Assembly (NCBI GenBank): GCA_030762935.1
Contig: CM060897.1
Location: 116,346,676 to 116,410,675 of the forward strand
Origin: Hymenopus coronatus
Taxonomy: Eukaryota; Arthropoda; Insecta; Mantodea; Hymenopodidae
Reading direction: 5' to 3'
DNA: 64,000 nucleotides
Part shown: in pieces, positions 32,502 through 44,463 of the stretch
Position numbering within the stretch: the first letter of the stretch is position 1
Layout: the number at the start of each line of letters is the position of its first letter
Position numbers and translations under genes: made by a program
Notes under the pieces: model-generated
What the model saw: the letters and a program-made list of their open reading frames with translations, nothing else
Told to the model about the DNA's origin: nothing
Databases searched by the model: none

Positions 32502-32945
32502 AGGAAGGATAAGATGAATTATTTTCAGAGGGCAGCCGAAATCCGGACAGGCAGAGAGCTGTCGGGGATGGTCCCTAAAAACTCATAAACAGTTCATCTC
32601 GATGCGGGGAGCGCCAGGAGACCGTGGTTCAGTCCCGAATACATTGCCTGAGCCCGCAGACAGCCACTAACACCATCCCGCCGCCGAAAGCTATATTTCC
32701 AGAGCGCAGTTACCTCCACGAAATGGTGCCTCTACCGCAGTCCTCGTCGATCTGGCAACGCTGAAAAAGATCGATTGGGATGAAATGAAGGCATCAGAAA
32801 GTTCGGGGAAATGAAGAATTCTCTCCAGCATTCGCCTAGTGACCGAAAAACCCATAGGTTGGAGAAATCGAACGGATCCCACGACCTCCCGAATGCAAGT
32901 CCCAGACGAAAAGCCTGAGCCTCCTGACTCTGTTCTCAAATTAGA
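32502..32945 (-). mobile_element. SINE family B copy
   Basis: On the minus strand a tRNA-like head (GCTTTTCGTCTGGGACTTGC, then GGGATCCGTTCGATTTC) leads into the body. The body has 'gcgaatgctgg', 'aggactgcggtagagg', 'cggcgggatggtg', 'gagcgccagg' inverse and 'gttcatctcgatgcgg'. It runs straight into the family A element, with no A-rich tail between them. Confidence 0.78.
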
Positions 32946-33244
32946 TACAAGCTGTATATTTGAAAATGTCAATTTATTTTCTTTACTTGTTTTTTTTTTT
33001 TTCATAAAAATTATAGATGTGTTTATGCTGCACTCATATTATGTTTAATTAGTATTTTATAGAATAACATAATACTAAAACAATCAATTTACATTTAAAC
33101 AAAATAGAGCTAGCTGCGAAAAAAAATAAAAAATACAATTAATTAATTAATTAAAAATAAATGGAGATATATAACCAAAAATAATAGCGCGTCCAAAGGT
33201 GTTCTACCAAAGCGCGCTTATAACGGAAGTTTAAGTATTTACTT
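32946..33244. other. AT-rich spacer with an (AATT)n tract
   Basis: A T run lies at 32990-33001 and AATTAATTAATT at 33137-33155. Nothing else is recognised. Confidence 0.45.
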
Positions 33245-33620
33245 TAGCTAAAAAGTGAATAAGCGAACACTAGGGCTAAAGAGACAGAACTTTTAAGAGT
33301 CCATCGTTATGTATTGGCTTAGAAATTCCGTTCTCTTTGCATAACCAGGATGAAAAAAATTGATTAATGGTTTTCCAATTATAAAGCATATAGGTTTCTT
33401 GAAAAATTTAAACTAATAGTAATGGTCAACTCCACAAAAAATGTAAATGTGATAAATTGTGTGGATTAAAAATATCTAATTTTATGAAAGATTTTGTCTA
33501 TTTTTATGATTTGCCAGTTATGCAAAAGTACAACAGGATTAAGAGGTCTTCAAAGTTTATTGCCGGAAAATTCAAGAAATATGTTTCATTTGTCATGAAA
33601 ATATCTGAAACTTACTTATA
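33245..33620 (+). mobile_element. Family H central fragment
   Basis: It matches H from 'gtgaataagcgaacactag' to 'tgaaaatatctgaaactt'. Both ends are missing and it is strongly diverged. Confidence 0.72.
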
Positions 33621-33796
33621 GTTTTCATTCTGACGTTCTCTACCACGTAAATACAAAGTGTATAGGAGGTAATAAAGGCATTGTATTCCACTCAAAAATT
33701 CGATTTACATATTTCACCAGAAACGCACATTTTAAGGTCCATGCATAAAATGCATTTTTAGCAAAAGGTTAGTGTATGAGTTCGTGTGAACCCCCC

Positions 33797-33952
33797 TCTG
33801 TCTCTCTTTCTCTTTCTCTTTCTCTCTCTCCCTCTCTCTCTCTCTTTCTTTCTCTCTGTCTCTCTCTGTGCGCGAGCGCGCATGTGTGTGTGTGTGTGTG
33901 TCTGTGTGTGTGTGTCTGTGTGTGTGTGTGTCTGTGTGTGTGTGTGTGTGTA
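33797..33952. repeat. Compound (CT)n(CG)n(GT)n microsatellite in H
   Basis: CT-rich 33797-33868, alternating CG 33869-33881, GT-rich 33883-33952. The translated frames here are low-complexity artefacts. Confidence 0.97.
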
Positions 33953-34258
33953 TTTGTGGACAGCATAATTGGTGTCGAAGATTCGGTTAAATAACTTTGT
34001 ATTTAAGTGTAGAATCTTCCAAGATTACGACAGGAATATTTTCAGAAAAATCCTCCCATCCCAAACTATACTTTATATGAAACATTTTTTGAGATTTTCG
34101 GTTTTCTAGAAAATGATTCTTAACTATTTTGATTAAAGTGGCGTATTTTAAACATTTTTCCATTTCAAATAAAATATATATCCTTAATTTCTTGGGAAAG
34201 GCTCCTGAGATCATCTTCATTCTGAATTATTTCTGCATAGCTTGCAAAAATTAAGAGA

Positions 34259-34260
34259 TA

Positions 34261-34312
<52 letters not shown>
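34259..34312. repeat. (GT)n(GA)n microsatellite in H
   Basis: About 9 GT and 18 GA units at an H position where other copies have no simple repeat (after the 'agagatag' landmark). Confidence 0.97.
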
Positions 34313-34316
<4 letters not shown>

Positions 34317-34770
34317 GAGAAATAAAAGAGATATAGACAAAATTTTCTCCACAAAATTTCAGATGCCAGTACAGCACACAATTTATGTCATACACGTTTC
34401 TTTTGTGGTGCTAACCGTTTCAGAGATATTCCTTATTAATGTTTTCAATTTTAAAATTTTGAAACTTTTCTCAAACAGGGAGTACTCCTCGGTTTCATAA
34501 TTCTTTTGTTTTACTCCCGACCATGAAAACACAATCACGTATTTCAACTACTTAGCGACAGCTTTTAGAAATTTGTCTGTGGCTTCTGCCAAGTGTATTC
34601 CCCTTTTCTCCTCCTACTTATAAGGAAAAAGTAATAAAACCAATTTATGTTTATCCAGACTAGCTATGTAGATAAAACACTTTTTGTAAGAATAGTTAGT
34701 ATATTTGCAAAACAGACACCAAAAGTTATGTGAATGCAAGGTATCACATTGTTTATGGTTTAATCGCTTT

Positions 34771-34909
34771 TATTTTCTGTACACGTACTATACATATACT
34801 GTGTTGAAAAGGTATTGCATTTTACCTAAAAATGTGTTAACGAGATTTCACCGGAAATACATATTTTGAGAACCCCTGAATTAAAAAAAACGTTTTTAGA
34901 AAAAGGTGA

Positions 34910-34960
<51 letters not shown>

Positions 34961-35522
34961 TGTGGACAGCATATCTCAGAAATTCCGTTAAATAACAAAC
35001 TTGATACTGAAGTTTAGTATGTTCCAAAGATGTACACGGAGATTTTCAACATAATCCCCAAACCTCAAACTACTCTTTGCGTGGAAAGGATTTTTTAAAT
35101 AAAATATCGTATTTTAAAATATTTACATTTAAAATAAAATGCATATTATGAATTTTCTGGGAAAAACCTTTGAAGTTTTTTTGTTTGTTTGTTTGTTTTT
35201 TGCTTTTTTTTTTACTGACCGTTTCTGAGACATTCCCTGTTATTCGTTACCGTTTAACATATTTAAAACGTTTCTCATACGGAATCTTGTCACCTCCTGG
35301 CCATGCGAAGAAACGAATTAAAATCATAGAGCAATTAACTTTTAAAATATTTGACTATCGCTTTAGCCTAGTGTACTCCCTTATTTCCCCGCTACTTATA
35401 AGGAAGCAAGTAAGTAACGCTAATGTTTTTCTCAACTAGCATGACATATATAGAAGAATAGGCTTTTAACAGTAATTTGTTACAGAGACGTAGAGAAAGT
35501 CATGTGAATAGATCACATTAAA
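34771..35522 (-). mobile_element. Family H copy, internally deleted
   Basis: It starts tattttctgtacacgtacta and ends ctcatgtgaatagatcacat in type. About 120 bp is missing around 35180-35215, replaced by a GTTT/T-rich stretch. It carries the longest pure GT tract of any copy. Confidence 0.86.
34911..34959. repeat. (GT)24 microsatellite in H
   Basis: An uninterrupted GT run at the standard H microsatellite position, followed by 'ctgtggacagcata'. Confidence 0.98.
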
Positions 35523-36190
35523 ATTGTATTAAATTAGCACCATATACCTCTTCAGTGTGGTAAATAAAATATTATATAATTTCAAAATACGATATAATTT
35601 TAGAAAAACATAATCAGATTACGGCATAAAATATTCTGAAGCAGAACATTTTGATATGCAATGATTGTAGGTTTGTTTTGTTGTGATGTGCTCTTGGGTT
35701 CTTTTCCGCTAGACAGTGAAGTAGTAATCAGCTGCGATCCTCAAAGGAGCAAAAAATGGCACAGTGTACACAAACAAAGGCACGAAAAGAAAGAACCAAC
35801 GTTACCGATGATTAAAATCATAGATTTCCGCTTTAATCTAACATCATTTTGACTCGTTCAGAAAATATAGCAAGATATCCGACAAGATGTTGGCAACGTT
35901 GCACTGTATAGGCAATGTAAAGATAAAACGAGTAAAATATTGGATTCTAAAATACATACTCACATTTAAGGAGGGTTTTCTGCAAACGTAATTATGATGA
36001 CAAAAGTCTCTGATAAATAAGGTTATTTCCGACCTCTCGTAGCGAAATTTTACATTTGTCTTAAGAAATTCCACGTCTGACCACTTATAATACACAATTG
36101 CATGTCCGTTTCTCCCTTAGTTGCATGCTTTATTTTGCTACATATGCCGTTTTTCCTCTAATCGCAAACCGGTATTTATCTATATTCCGA
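35523..36190. other. Unassigned spacer
   Basis: Unique DNA. The frames of 63-83 codons have no recognisable content. Confidence 0.4.
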
Positions 36191-36325
36191 TCACCAGCGT
36201 AACAAGTGAAGCGACTTGAATAGCCGTGATCGTTAGTGCGATACGTACTGGACGGGAATTTCAAAGCGAGTTCGAATCCCAGCGATTGCAGACAAATGAT
36301 GGGGAGGGCCCAAGTAAAATAACCG
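36191..36325 (+). mobile_element. Probable tRNA-headed SINE fragment
   Basis: TAGCCGTGATCGTTAGTGCG could be a worn A box. GCGAGTTCGAATCCCAGCG, 45 nt downstream, is a good B box. The body after it is short and has no partner in the window. Confidence 0.5.
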
Positions 36326-37730
36326 GTGAGATAGTACGCTTGGATGCTGCAGATACTTGGATTATGTTTTTTACTATTAAAAAAATACTACAAAAACTTA
36401 TTGCAAAACTATTAATAATTTTACAACTTAAAACAGCTATACCTAGTCTAAATTTATTACTGAAGATTAGTGCAATTCAAAACTAGTAAAAAGTTCACTA
36501 AAAATACTAAAGCCTTTTATTAATCATCTTTGTTGCACATATGCAACATCATGCTATTGTACATATTGCAACAATATCAATCTTTTCCCACTCCTCTTTA
36601 CAAGCAATTTCTTGTAAGTGCACGTGCACGCTAACTCCCAAAGCTCTTTTCAGAATCTCAAATGCACAAAAATCCTCGGTGAGACATCTGGCAACTTCAC
36701 TGGAATGTTGCTGATAGGAATATCATTTGTATTCCTAATTTTTGCTTCATTGTTCCTTGAAACAGATATGTGAGTGAAAGCTTTATCCTGATTCACCAGA
36801 CCTTATTTGTGTCTGCCCCATTTCTGTAAATTAGGTTAGAACTCTCTCCAGATAGTACTGGGAGTTGATTTGAATCTGTTTAGGAACACAGTAGATTGCA
36901 CTTTGCTGTAGAAACGGTATCCGATGATAGTCATAAATCCTTTGGGAAAACATTCTCTTACATTCGGATTATAGTTTTTGAAATTTGTTCTCTGCCTTTG
37001 AGCAGAGTAAATTGCACGGGGTTCGTTGCAATCACTTAGACGTACAGTGTTTTTCAGATCATGATAACCCTCTGCCAAAGTTTGGGATAAGGAGGTTAGC
37101 GGTTGGAGACCAAACCCTTGCAGCGTACAACTTGCTGGTCGCTTAACTGAGGCGCAAATATGGCATTGCAAGCAGAGTCTTCGAGTCTCCAAAAAACAGA
37201 GATTATACTACGTTGCCTCTCATCTCTTTTGTTTGCTAATGGTTATTGCTCAGTGCCTGGGGGGAGCGGTCCCGTTTGAAGACTATCATCTTTTTGTGTG
37301 ATGTCACACAAACTTACATCTTTCGCCCGCCAGGTGTCTATTATGCAATTTTCTACCTTTTGAGCGACGCTCTGAAATGTGAAGACATCTTTTCCAAATT
37401 CAAATCCCTGTTGATTATGGTTTTAAGAGTTTTTTTTATGATGTTTTTAGCTTGCATGCAATTATTCGTGTCCCTGGGTTATTGCAATGAGAAAATGTGG
37501 CCCGTTTGCTTGTTTTTTTAGTTTCTCTAACACGTGTATATATACAACATACATGGCAGCCAGAAATCAAATGGCGTTTTATTTATGGACACTCATTAAC
37601 TGCTGTGGTTCTCAGCGTCCCATTCTATACTGGGCATAAAAGACAGCTAAATCTTGCTCAGCGTCCTCTTTTACGTGCCAAAAATTCAATATGTATGCTT
37701 TGTGGAACCTCTTTTAGAAAAAAGGTCTGT
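36326..37730. other. Unassigned stretch with two unexplained frames
   Basis: A 118-codon minus frame (36836-37192) has an early C-x2-C-x2-C cluster (CLQCHIC). A 91-codon + frame is at 37246-37521 and a 101-codon + frame at 37497-37802, the latter running into a SINE. No family is recognised. Codon use does not stand out. They may be chance. Confidence 0.25.
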
Positions 37731-37835
37731 GCTCACCTGGGCAGTGTAGTGGTAGGGTGTCTGCCTCACATTCAACAGATCATGAATTTGAATCTCATTT
37801 AGGGTTAGTTACGCAGATAAAGCTGTCTCGTCTGT
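37731..37835 (+). mobile_element. SINE family E copy (head region)
   Basis: GCTCACCTGGGCAGTGTAGT..GTAGGGTG (A box region) and 'gaatttgaatctc' (B box) are followed by 'ttacgcagataaag'. These align with the copy at 18108. The body beyond about 37835 no longer matches. Confidence 0.7.
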
Positions 37836-38457
37836 TAGGGTCGCCACCTTGATATTGCTCTCTAATTATGCGCGAGTGTTCGAATTGGAAATGTTAGGAA
37901 TTTCTGCGCTTCTCTGCGAGCTCGAGACCTCTTTCGATTCCTTCTTCTCATTCCTGCCTGATCCCATGATGTAGCAAGAATCGATCCATAAAATATCGCA
38001 GAACACAACGTGTCCCCTTCCCTTTCAACATCGTAAACAATACGGCATACGATGTCTACACAATCTGCATCATATTAAGAACCGCTTTGCTTCTAATCTG
38101 TTCAATTAGCCAGTTTAAAACATTCTAACAGCGAAGTTAGTAAAATAAAATAATTTTGTCCTCAAAAGGATACGTGCGAGTTTAGAAGTTTTGAAGATTT
38201 TTTTTTTTTTTTAGTTTTTTTTTTTTTTTTTTTAGTTTAAAACTTGCACTGATTTTTTAAAATTATTTCTGCATGGTGTTTACAGAATATTTTCACTTGC
38301 ATATGGCAAATATTTTTTCGGGTATAGCATTTAGATAAAATTGCGGTGAAAATGATCTGACAGACAAAAAATGGAATATATTGAAGTGAAAATTAAGACG
38401 TTTAAATTATTCTCCATGGGATGAAAATAATAATCATGACACTATTACATAGCAGGT
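37836..38457. other. Unassigned spacer with T runs
   Basis: T tracts lie at 38200-38235. No gene or shared repeat is seen. Confidence 0.4.
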
Positions 38458-38551
38458 GGCCCAACAGCGCAGTACTTTGCGTTTGCAGATAACCTGCAAT
38501 TTTTATAACCCACGAAGGGTTATCTGTACACGCAAAATACGGCGCTGGGAT
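38458..38551. repeat. Imperfect inverted repeat (long hairpin)
   Basis: The left arm 'cagcgcagtactttgcgttt' through 'gcagataacc' pairs with the right arm 'gggttatctgtacacgcaaa' through 'tacggcgctggg'. The stem is about 33 bp with a few mismatches, and the loop is about 22 nt (38495-38516). It could be a small MITE-like or foldback element. Confidence 0.75.
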
Positions 38552-39104
38552 AGCTTAGCCTATCTGGCATCATAAGCAAACTTGCTCTATTAATTATATT
38601 AAAATAATTTTTTAAACATCACACATGAAAAGTTACATAATTGTGCAATTTTCGAAAAACTGTAAAACTAATAAAGTAAAAAAAGTCGCAACCTCAAAGA
38701 TAAATGTATATATTAAAAACTGTATGTTATAAATAAGTATAATAACCGTTATTTTTATTAATTTATTGTTTTAAGTTATAATATTTATGTTCTTGAATTT
38801 CTATTTTCGAATCCCTGAGAGGGTATAACTCATACGGATAATGAATTCTCTTTCTTATCCAGGTGATACATCTCTTTAGTCATGTAATTGCATAACTATT
38901 TAAAGAGTTTACCAAAATAAAATTATATTTTATTTCCATTCTTTAAAAAAAACTATTCTTACAAAAGATTATTCTAAGATTTTATTGCATACTAATTGTT
39001 GCGTACCAATATTAGTGCGTATTCTTAGGTCTCGGGTAAGCTTCATATGTTTTAGGTAGCTTTTTCTATGTTGGCAACAGCAATATTGCATTTCTTTCGA
39101 ATCG
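38552..39104. other. Unassigned AT-rich spacer
   Basis: Contains 'ctattcttacaaaagattattct' at 38952-38975, like the H head region, but too short to call. Confidence 0.35.
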
Positions 39105-39310
39105 CCCTCCATGGTGAAATGATTGCTTGCTGGCGTCATATACCTTCTCAAGGTCGCGGGTTGAAACCCTGCGGAGAACGATGGACTTTTTTTTACAGTA
39201 AAAATCCTTAGAATGGCTTCCTTTGGAAGGGAGGTAAACCATTTGTAGATTTAAGGCAAGTAAAAGAACATCAAGCCTGATAAAGAGGCCTCTGAACAAA
39301 ATTAATCAGT
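39105..39310 (+). mobile_element. SINE family C copy
   Basis: The tRNA-like head CCATGGTGAAATGATTGCTTG has a B box GCGGGTTGAAACCCTG. The body 'atccttagaatggcttcctt' followed by 'ggaagggaggtaaacc' is shared with 3452-3495 in the inverted repeat. A T/A-rich tract separates head and body. Confidence 0.7.
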
Positions 39311-39941
39311 CCTGTGCCCAGGGATAGAACCACAGGAGTTAAAGAGCGTCCTTAAATAAAATTTCATTTCTATTGTTTCCGGCCCTTAAACTGTTCTCAT
39401 GACATGTTTTCGTATTTTTGGTACTTTGTAAAGTGATATAAAGGGTGGATGTAAAGTCGTATGGATTACGTTGTGAGGCTCCGCAACGGATAATAAGCTT
39501 TGTTCCACATTTTAAATGCATTATATTAGCTGTTATATGAGATAGAAACTGTTGCCATACTTGAGTTCTCCGAACGCTCATTACGCACAATATTCAAACT
39601 AACCTTCCCTTAATATGTTTCGGTATAAACTCCCGAGTAAACTCCTTAGAAACGCGGTCGTAATAACGCTGTAATAGGTTCTCCACAATGCCTAAAAGCG
39701 GTTTGCATAATCTGTGCTGATAAGGGAACTATCTTAAGGAGGTAAACCGAAATTTTCTTTCTGAAGGCTGCTTCCTGTAAGCTAATCTTGGATCGCTCAG
39801 AAACTCGCTCATGCCTTTCTGGTTGTTTCCTCGCATGATAGTTCACCATAAAACCTTTATTTCTTTTCCTGCCTCATCTAAATACATCCCGGGTAAGAAG
39901 AGTGAAAATAACTTCAGTCCACAGCTCACTGCAGTTTTAAA
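39311..39941. other. Unassigned spacer
   Basis: Minus frames of 83 and 67 codons (39339-39590, 39646-39849) have no recognised domain. Confidence 0.35.
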
Positions 39942-40735
39942 TCTCATGTGTTTCATTCCCACAATTTTCTCTAGCTGTTTCGCAAACCTTAATTACAAAA
40001 TATTATTTTATCTATGTCATACTAACCCATATAAACGTTAGCAGAGAAAACCTTATTACCTGCTTGTAAATAGAAGATAAATTAGAGAATACACTAGACT
40101 AAAGCTATAGTAAATCTTTTTAATGCTATTGTTATATGAAGAAAAATGAAATTTGGTTCTCTTTTGCATTCCCGGAAGTGAAACAAAAGAGATGAAACGA
40201 AAACTGAGTTTCCGCTTGAGAAAAGTTCAAGTAGTTTAAAATTGAAACCAATAATATCTCGGAAATATTATTTATGTTGTAAGTTTTTGTCTCTCTCTTA
40301 AAGTTTACGAGTTATACAAAATCATTCAGGTCTTCAGAGGCTATTACCAGAAATTTCAAGAAATGCATTTCGTTCGTAATAAAAATATCTTAAACATATG
40401 ATATCTTAATCAAGATATTTTTCAGAAAATTAAAATTTCCGAAAAGTTTTCAATGTAAACGTAGTGAATTAGTGGCTTTTCTTAAATTTTCTGAGTCGCA
40501 TTCTTCACAGATACTGAACTTAAATACTAAGTTTGACATTTAACCCAAGACTTTCCACTTTGAGCTATACTCTCTACAGACACTCACGGACATAGTTTCT
40601 AAAAATACTTTTTTTTGGATTAACGGGCTGTCAGTACATGTATTTCCGGTGAAATATCGATAACGAAGTTTTGAGTAGAATACAATACCTTTCCTATCTA
40701 CTGTGCACATTGCACATATATGCTAGAGAGAGTAA
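39942..40735 (+). mobile_element. Family H copy, nearly full length
   Basis: The head is tctcatgtgtttcattccca and the tail has 'gtgcacattgcacatat' and ends 'gctagagagagtaag'. Small deletions lie near 40265-40330. Confidence 0.86.
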
Positions 40736-40975
40736 GAAAGAACCACCTTTCTGCAATGTGCTGCTGGCATTCAGCTCATAAGCTGCTCAACAGGAACCAC
40801 TCCCTTTTAAATTCATTTATGCTGACATTAATACCTAAGCTAATGCCATTCAAATGAAGTTCAGAAGTAGACAAGTAACCGTTGACAAGTGGAGAAGCCC
40901 TCAGATGTAAAAGTAACGATAGGTAAGTTAATTGATAATTCAAATGTGCCAAGTTTAGAATACGTAGATACTTCT
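40736..40975. other. Unassigned spacer
   Basis: No recognisable content. Confidence 0.35.
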
Positions 40976-41808
40976 TCTTTCTCTACATAGTACATGGTAC
41001 GTAAGTAGAGAAGGTATTGCACTCCACTCAGAAATTTGATACTGAAATTGCACCGGAAATACAGGTTTTTTACAAAAAATAGCACTTTTAGGAAAAGGTC
41101 CATGTGTGAATGGGTGGGGTGTGTGTGTATGTCCCTGATTCAGCGTGTCTGTGAACCCAATAACTCAAAAACGAAAAGTCGGAAAAACACCAAACTTGGT
41201 TTTTTAAGTTTAATATCTTGCAAAGATACGACACGAAGATTTTGACGAAAATCTTCCTACACCATACTGCCCTTTGCATTGAAAAATTAAGAAAAAATTT
41301 GTCTCAAAAATGGTTCTAACGATTTGTATTAAAATGCTGTATATTAAAAGTTTTTACATAAAAAAATATAATGCATATGTTGAAGCTTTTGGGAATAAGC
41401 TCTGAAGACCTCTTTATTCTGGATGAATTTTGCTGAATTTTTCATACCTGGTAAGCCTAAGACATTCTTCTTTACTTCACAGAAATGTAGATCTTGTTAA
41501 AACACATAATTTATGTAATATCCGTTTTTCTTGTAGAGTTGACGCTTTTCGAGATATTCCTTGTTATAGGTTTCAATTTAAAGCTCATTAACTTTTCTCA
41601 AATAGGACTACAAAGTGAACGAAACCTCAATTGTTTCACTTAGCGACCAGTTTTTAAATAATTTGACTAACGCTTTAGCCTAATGTCTCTTCTACTTATA
41701 AGGAAGCAAGTAATAAGACCAATTCTGCTAATCTTTATCTGAATTAGCATACCGGAGATAAAGTAATAATTCTTTTGGAAGAATTTTTTTTGTGGAACAG
41801 CTAGAGGC
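40976..41808 (-). mobile_element. Family H copy, full length except for the head
   Basis: It starts tctttctctacatagtacat. It stops at 'ggaacagctagaggcaa', just before the final head bases. The next copy begins mid-element straight after, so the junction is an irregular tandem one. Confidence 0.86.
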
Positions 41809-41811
41809 AAG

Positions 41812-42526
41812 AACTTTTTGGAAAAATATCTGCATTTCTGTGTTTCTGTGAACAGGATAACTCAAAAACGAAAAGTCTGTATAATATCAAACTTAGATAA
41901 GTTTGGAATCTTCCAAGGATTGCAACACGAAGATTTTGGGGAAACTCCCCAACCTCAAACTAGTTTTTACATGGAAAAATTTTCGAAACTTTTTATTTTC
42001 TCAAAAATGGCTGTAATTATTTTGATTAAAATACTGTATATTGAAGATATTTATATGTAAAATAAAATGCATGTCTTAAATTATCTGGGAATATCATTGA
42101 AGACATCTTTATTCTGGATGAATTTTGCATAACTGGTAAACCGTTATAGATAGACAAAAACTTACTTAACAGAAACTAGAGGGTTTGTTAAATCACAGAA
42201 TTTATGCTATATGTATTTTTCGTGGAGATGATCGTCTTTTAGATATTCCATGTTATTGGTTTCAATTTTAAAATACTTACACTCCTCTCATACGAGAATT
42301 TGTCAAATCCTAGCTATGCAAACAAAGGAAACAGTTTTTAAAAGACTTGATTATCGCTTTAGCTTAATGTACTCCATTATTTCCTTTCTACTTACAAGGA
42401 AGCAAGCAATAAGACAATTTCTGCCAATTGTTTCTTGATTAGCATGAATGATGTAGAAGAATAAGCTTTTTAAGAATCATTTGTGGCTGAGATGTAGAGA
42501 AACTCATGAGAATGGACTACATCAGA
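41812..42526 (-). mobile_element. Family H copy, 3' end missing
   Basis: It begins at 'aactttttggaaaaatatct' close to the microsatellite position and ends 'gactacatcaga'. Confidence 0.86.
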
Positions 42527-43293
42527 TTTCTTTTTTAATTTTTCCCAATTTTTTGTGAAAAAGAAACAGATGAGCATCACTGTCAGATGACAAGGTAATA
42601 CTTTAGTGACCAAAGCCGCAATGTGGTTGGCTACCTTTGAAATAACCATCTACAGGAATGTCACACTTCTCAATAACACGTTCGCGTACATTGCTGCCAT
42701 CAATTTTGTCACAGAGTACTGTGTAACTTTCCCTCTTTGCCATCCTTCACGATGAAAGGCACATTAGTTGTCAGTCACGGACTTATGATTAAAAGAGCGC
42801 TGTCCCACACCCTGTCCCTGGAAGTGTCACTAAACACATCGAGTGGCGTGACATTCGAGCAGGACGCTCGCCGACATATCCCAAATTGGAACAGAGATCT
42901 CTTTTTTTAAACGAAAAATGAGAGAAGCCGAAGAGCCAAATTTGTAATGGAAATCACGCACAATGAATGTGGCGCAGCCCAAAGCGTTAATGCATTGCTT
43001 TGTAATAGGACCGGGAGCGAGCGTATCGAATGCTGCGTGGACAACCTTCCATTAATATGGCTGAATTGCTAGAGCGTAGGCAATAAAACAACGACATTGA
43101 CACGTTTTTCGAGATACCGCCTCAGAAACTCTGCCCAGGGAAATTGAAATGGGATTCCAAACATCGTATACTGCAATATTTTAGAAGTCTGCAATTCTCC
43201 CAGAGCCGCTAGGACATACAATTGACATATTTATGACAAGCAGAATATTTACCCATATTCCTTTTACTTGAGTGCACTTTAGAATGACAAAAA
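42527..43293. other. Unique, GC-richer block
   Basis: The minus strand at about 42605-42720 has an open stretch reading DKIDGSNVRERVIEKCDIPV and on to a stop. The preceding codons shift frame, so at most it is a decayed coding remnant. No family is recognised. The rest contains CpG-bearing unique DNA. Confidence 0.25.
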
Positions 43294-44463
43294 ACCTTAT
43301 GTGTTCTGCAAACTATTCTTAATAAAGATTATACACTTATCTACATCATGCTAATCGAGCTAAACATTAGCAGAAATTGTCTTAAAACGCGTTTCCTTGC
43401 AAGCAGAAGGGAATCACTAGGTTAACGCAATAGTCAACTTTTTTAAAAGCTATCACGGTGTGAAACAATAAATTCAGTTCTCTTTGATTAGCTAGGAATA
43501 AAACCAAAGATAAACTCCCGGTTGAGAAAACTTTAAGAATTTAAAACTGAAACCAATAATAACAAATATTTTGGAAACAGTTAACTCGACAAAATATGTA
43601 TAGGATATAAATTGTGAGCTTTCACGAGAGCTATGTTTCTGTGTATTAAGTTTTTGTACGTCTCTTATGATGTATTAATTTCGCAGAAGTCTCCAGAAGG
43701 AATTGTTCTTCATAGGAAATTCCCAGAAAATTCAAGATATACATTTCGATTATCATAAAAATATCTTAAATGTATGGCATTTTAATTAAAAATCATTTTG
43801 AGCCATTTTTGAAAAACCAAAATGTTCGTGAAATATGCCATAAAGGGTAGATGGAAGTGGGGGATTTTCTTGAAAGTCAACTCGCTACTCGCTGACAGCA
43901 AGAGAAGTGGCACTGGGATCAAAAGGGACTCCACTTAATTTATACCTGAGGAAATATTGTAACAAAACAATTTTACTTCCAAAACCAAATAACCTTCCGT
44001 ATTTTCACGTGGAGTCCACGCAGAGGCTATCTTCCTTTAAATTATCGCCACACTTAAAACATCCTACATTTTCTAAGGCTGTATGCTGAAAAAGAAAGCA
44101 GCGAATACATTGTGTCTTCCAAGGTTTCTAGCCGAAAATAGGGGGAACATCCCCACGGAATTTATAGGAGGATACTGCCAACTTAAGACCTAAAACGGGA
44201 AGTCTGACAACGCACGAATACTCAAAGTATACCAGGCTTACCAATATAGCGCATAATATAGAAGGTTGTCCAACATGCTATGCGCACGCACGTATGCTCA
44301 TACAGAAACGTACACACGGACATTTTTCTAAATATGCTTTTCTGGATTCAGGAGGTCTCAAAACATATAGTTTCGGTGAAATCTCGATATGAAATTTTCC
44401 GCTAGAATACAATACCTTCTCCACCTAATATGTACGTTGTACTTACTTGGTAGAGAAAGTAAA
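43294..44463 (+). mobile_element. Family H copy split by an unknown 0.39-kb insertion
   Basis: The 5' part is 43294-43880 (head internally shortened). The 3' part, from the microsatellite region to 'ggtagagaaagtaaaacg', is 44269-44463. The intervening DNA has no match in the window, and part of H (about 90 bp around the 'ggtatttaacgg' block) is missing at the junction. Confidence 0.82.

Larger units (their letters stand above)
33632..34752 (-). mobile_element. Family H copy enlarged by microsatellites
   Basis: It starts gacgttctctaccacgtaaa and ends 'gtgaatgcaaggtatcacat'. The GT tract at the usual place has grown to about 150 bp of CT, CG and GT repeats. A second, unusual GT/GA tract lies in the middle of the element (34259-34312). 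Confidence 0.87.

Noticed and set aside
33769..33994. Serine/leucine- or cysteine/valine-rich small proteins
   Set aside because: They are translations of the CT/GT compound microsatellite.
36836..37192. 118-codon minus frame with Cys cluster as a zinc-finger gene
   Set aside because: There are only three closely spaced Cys, no second Cys/His pair at proper spacing and no domain similarity. Described as unassigned instead.
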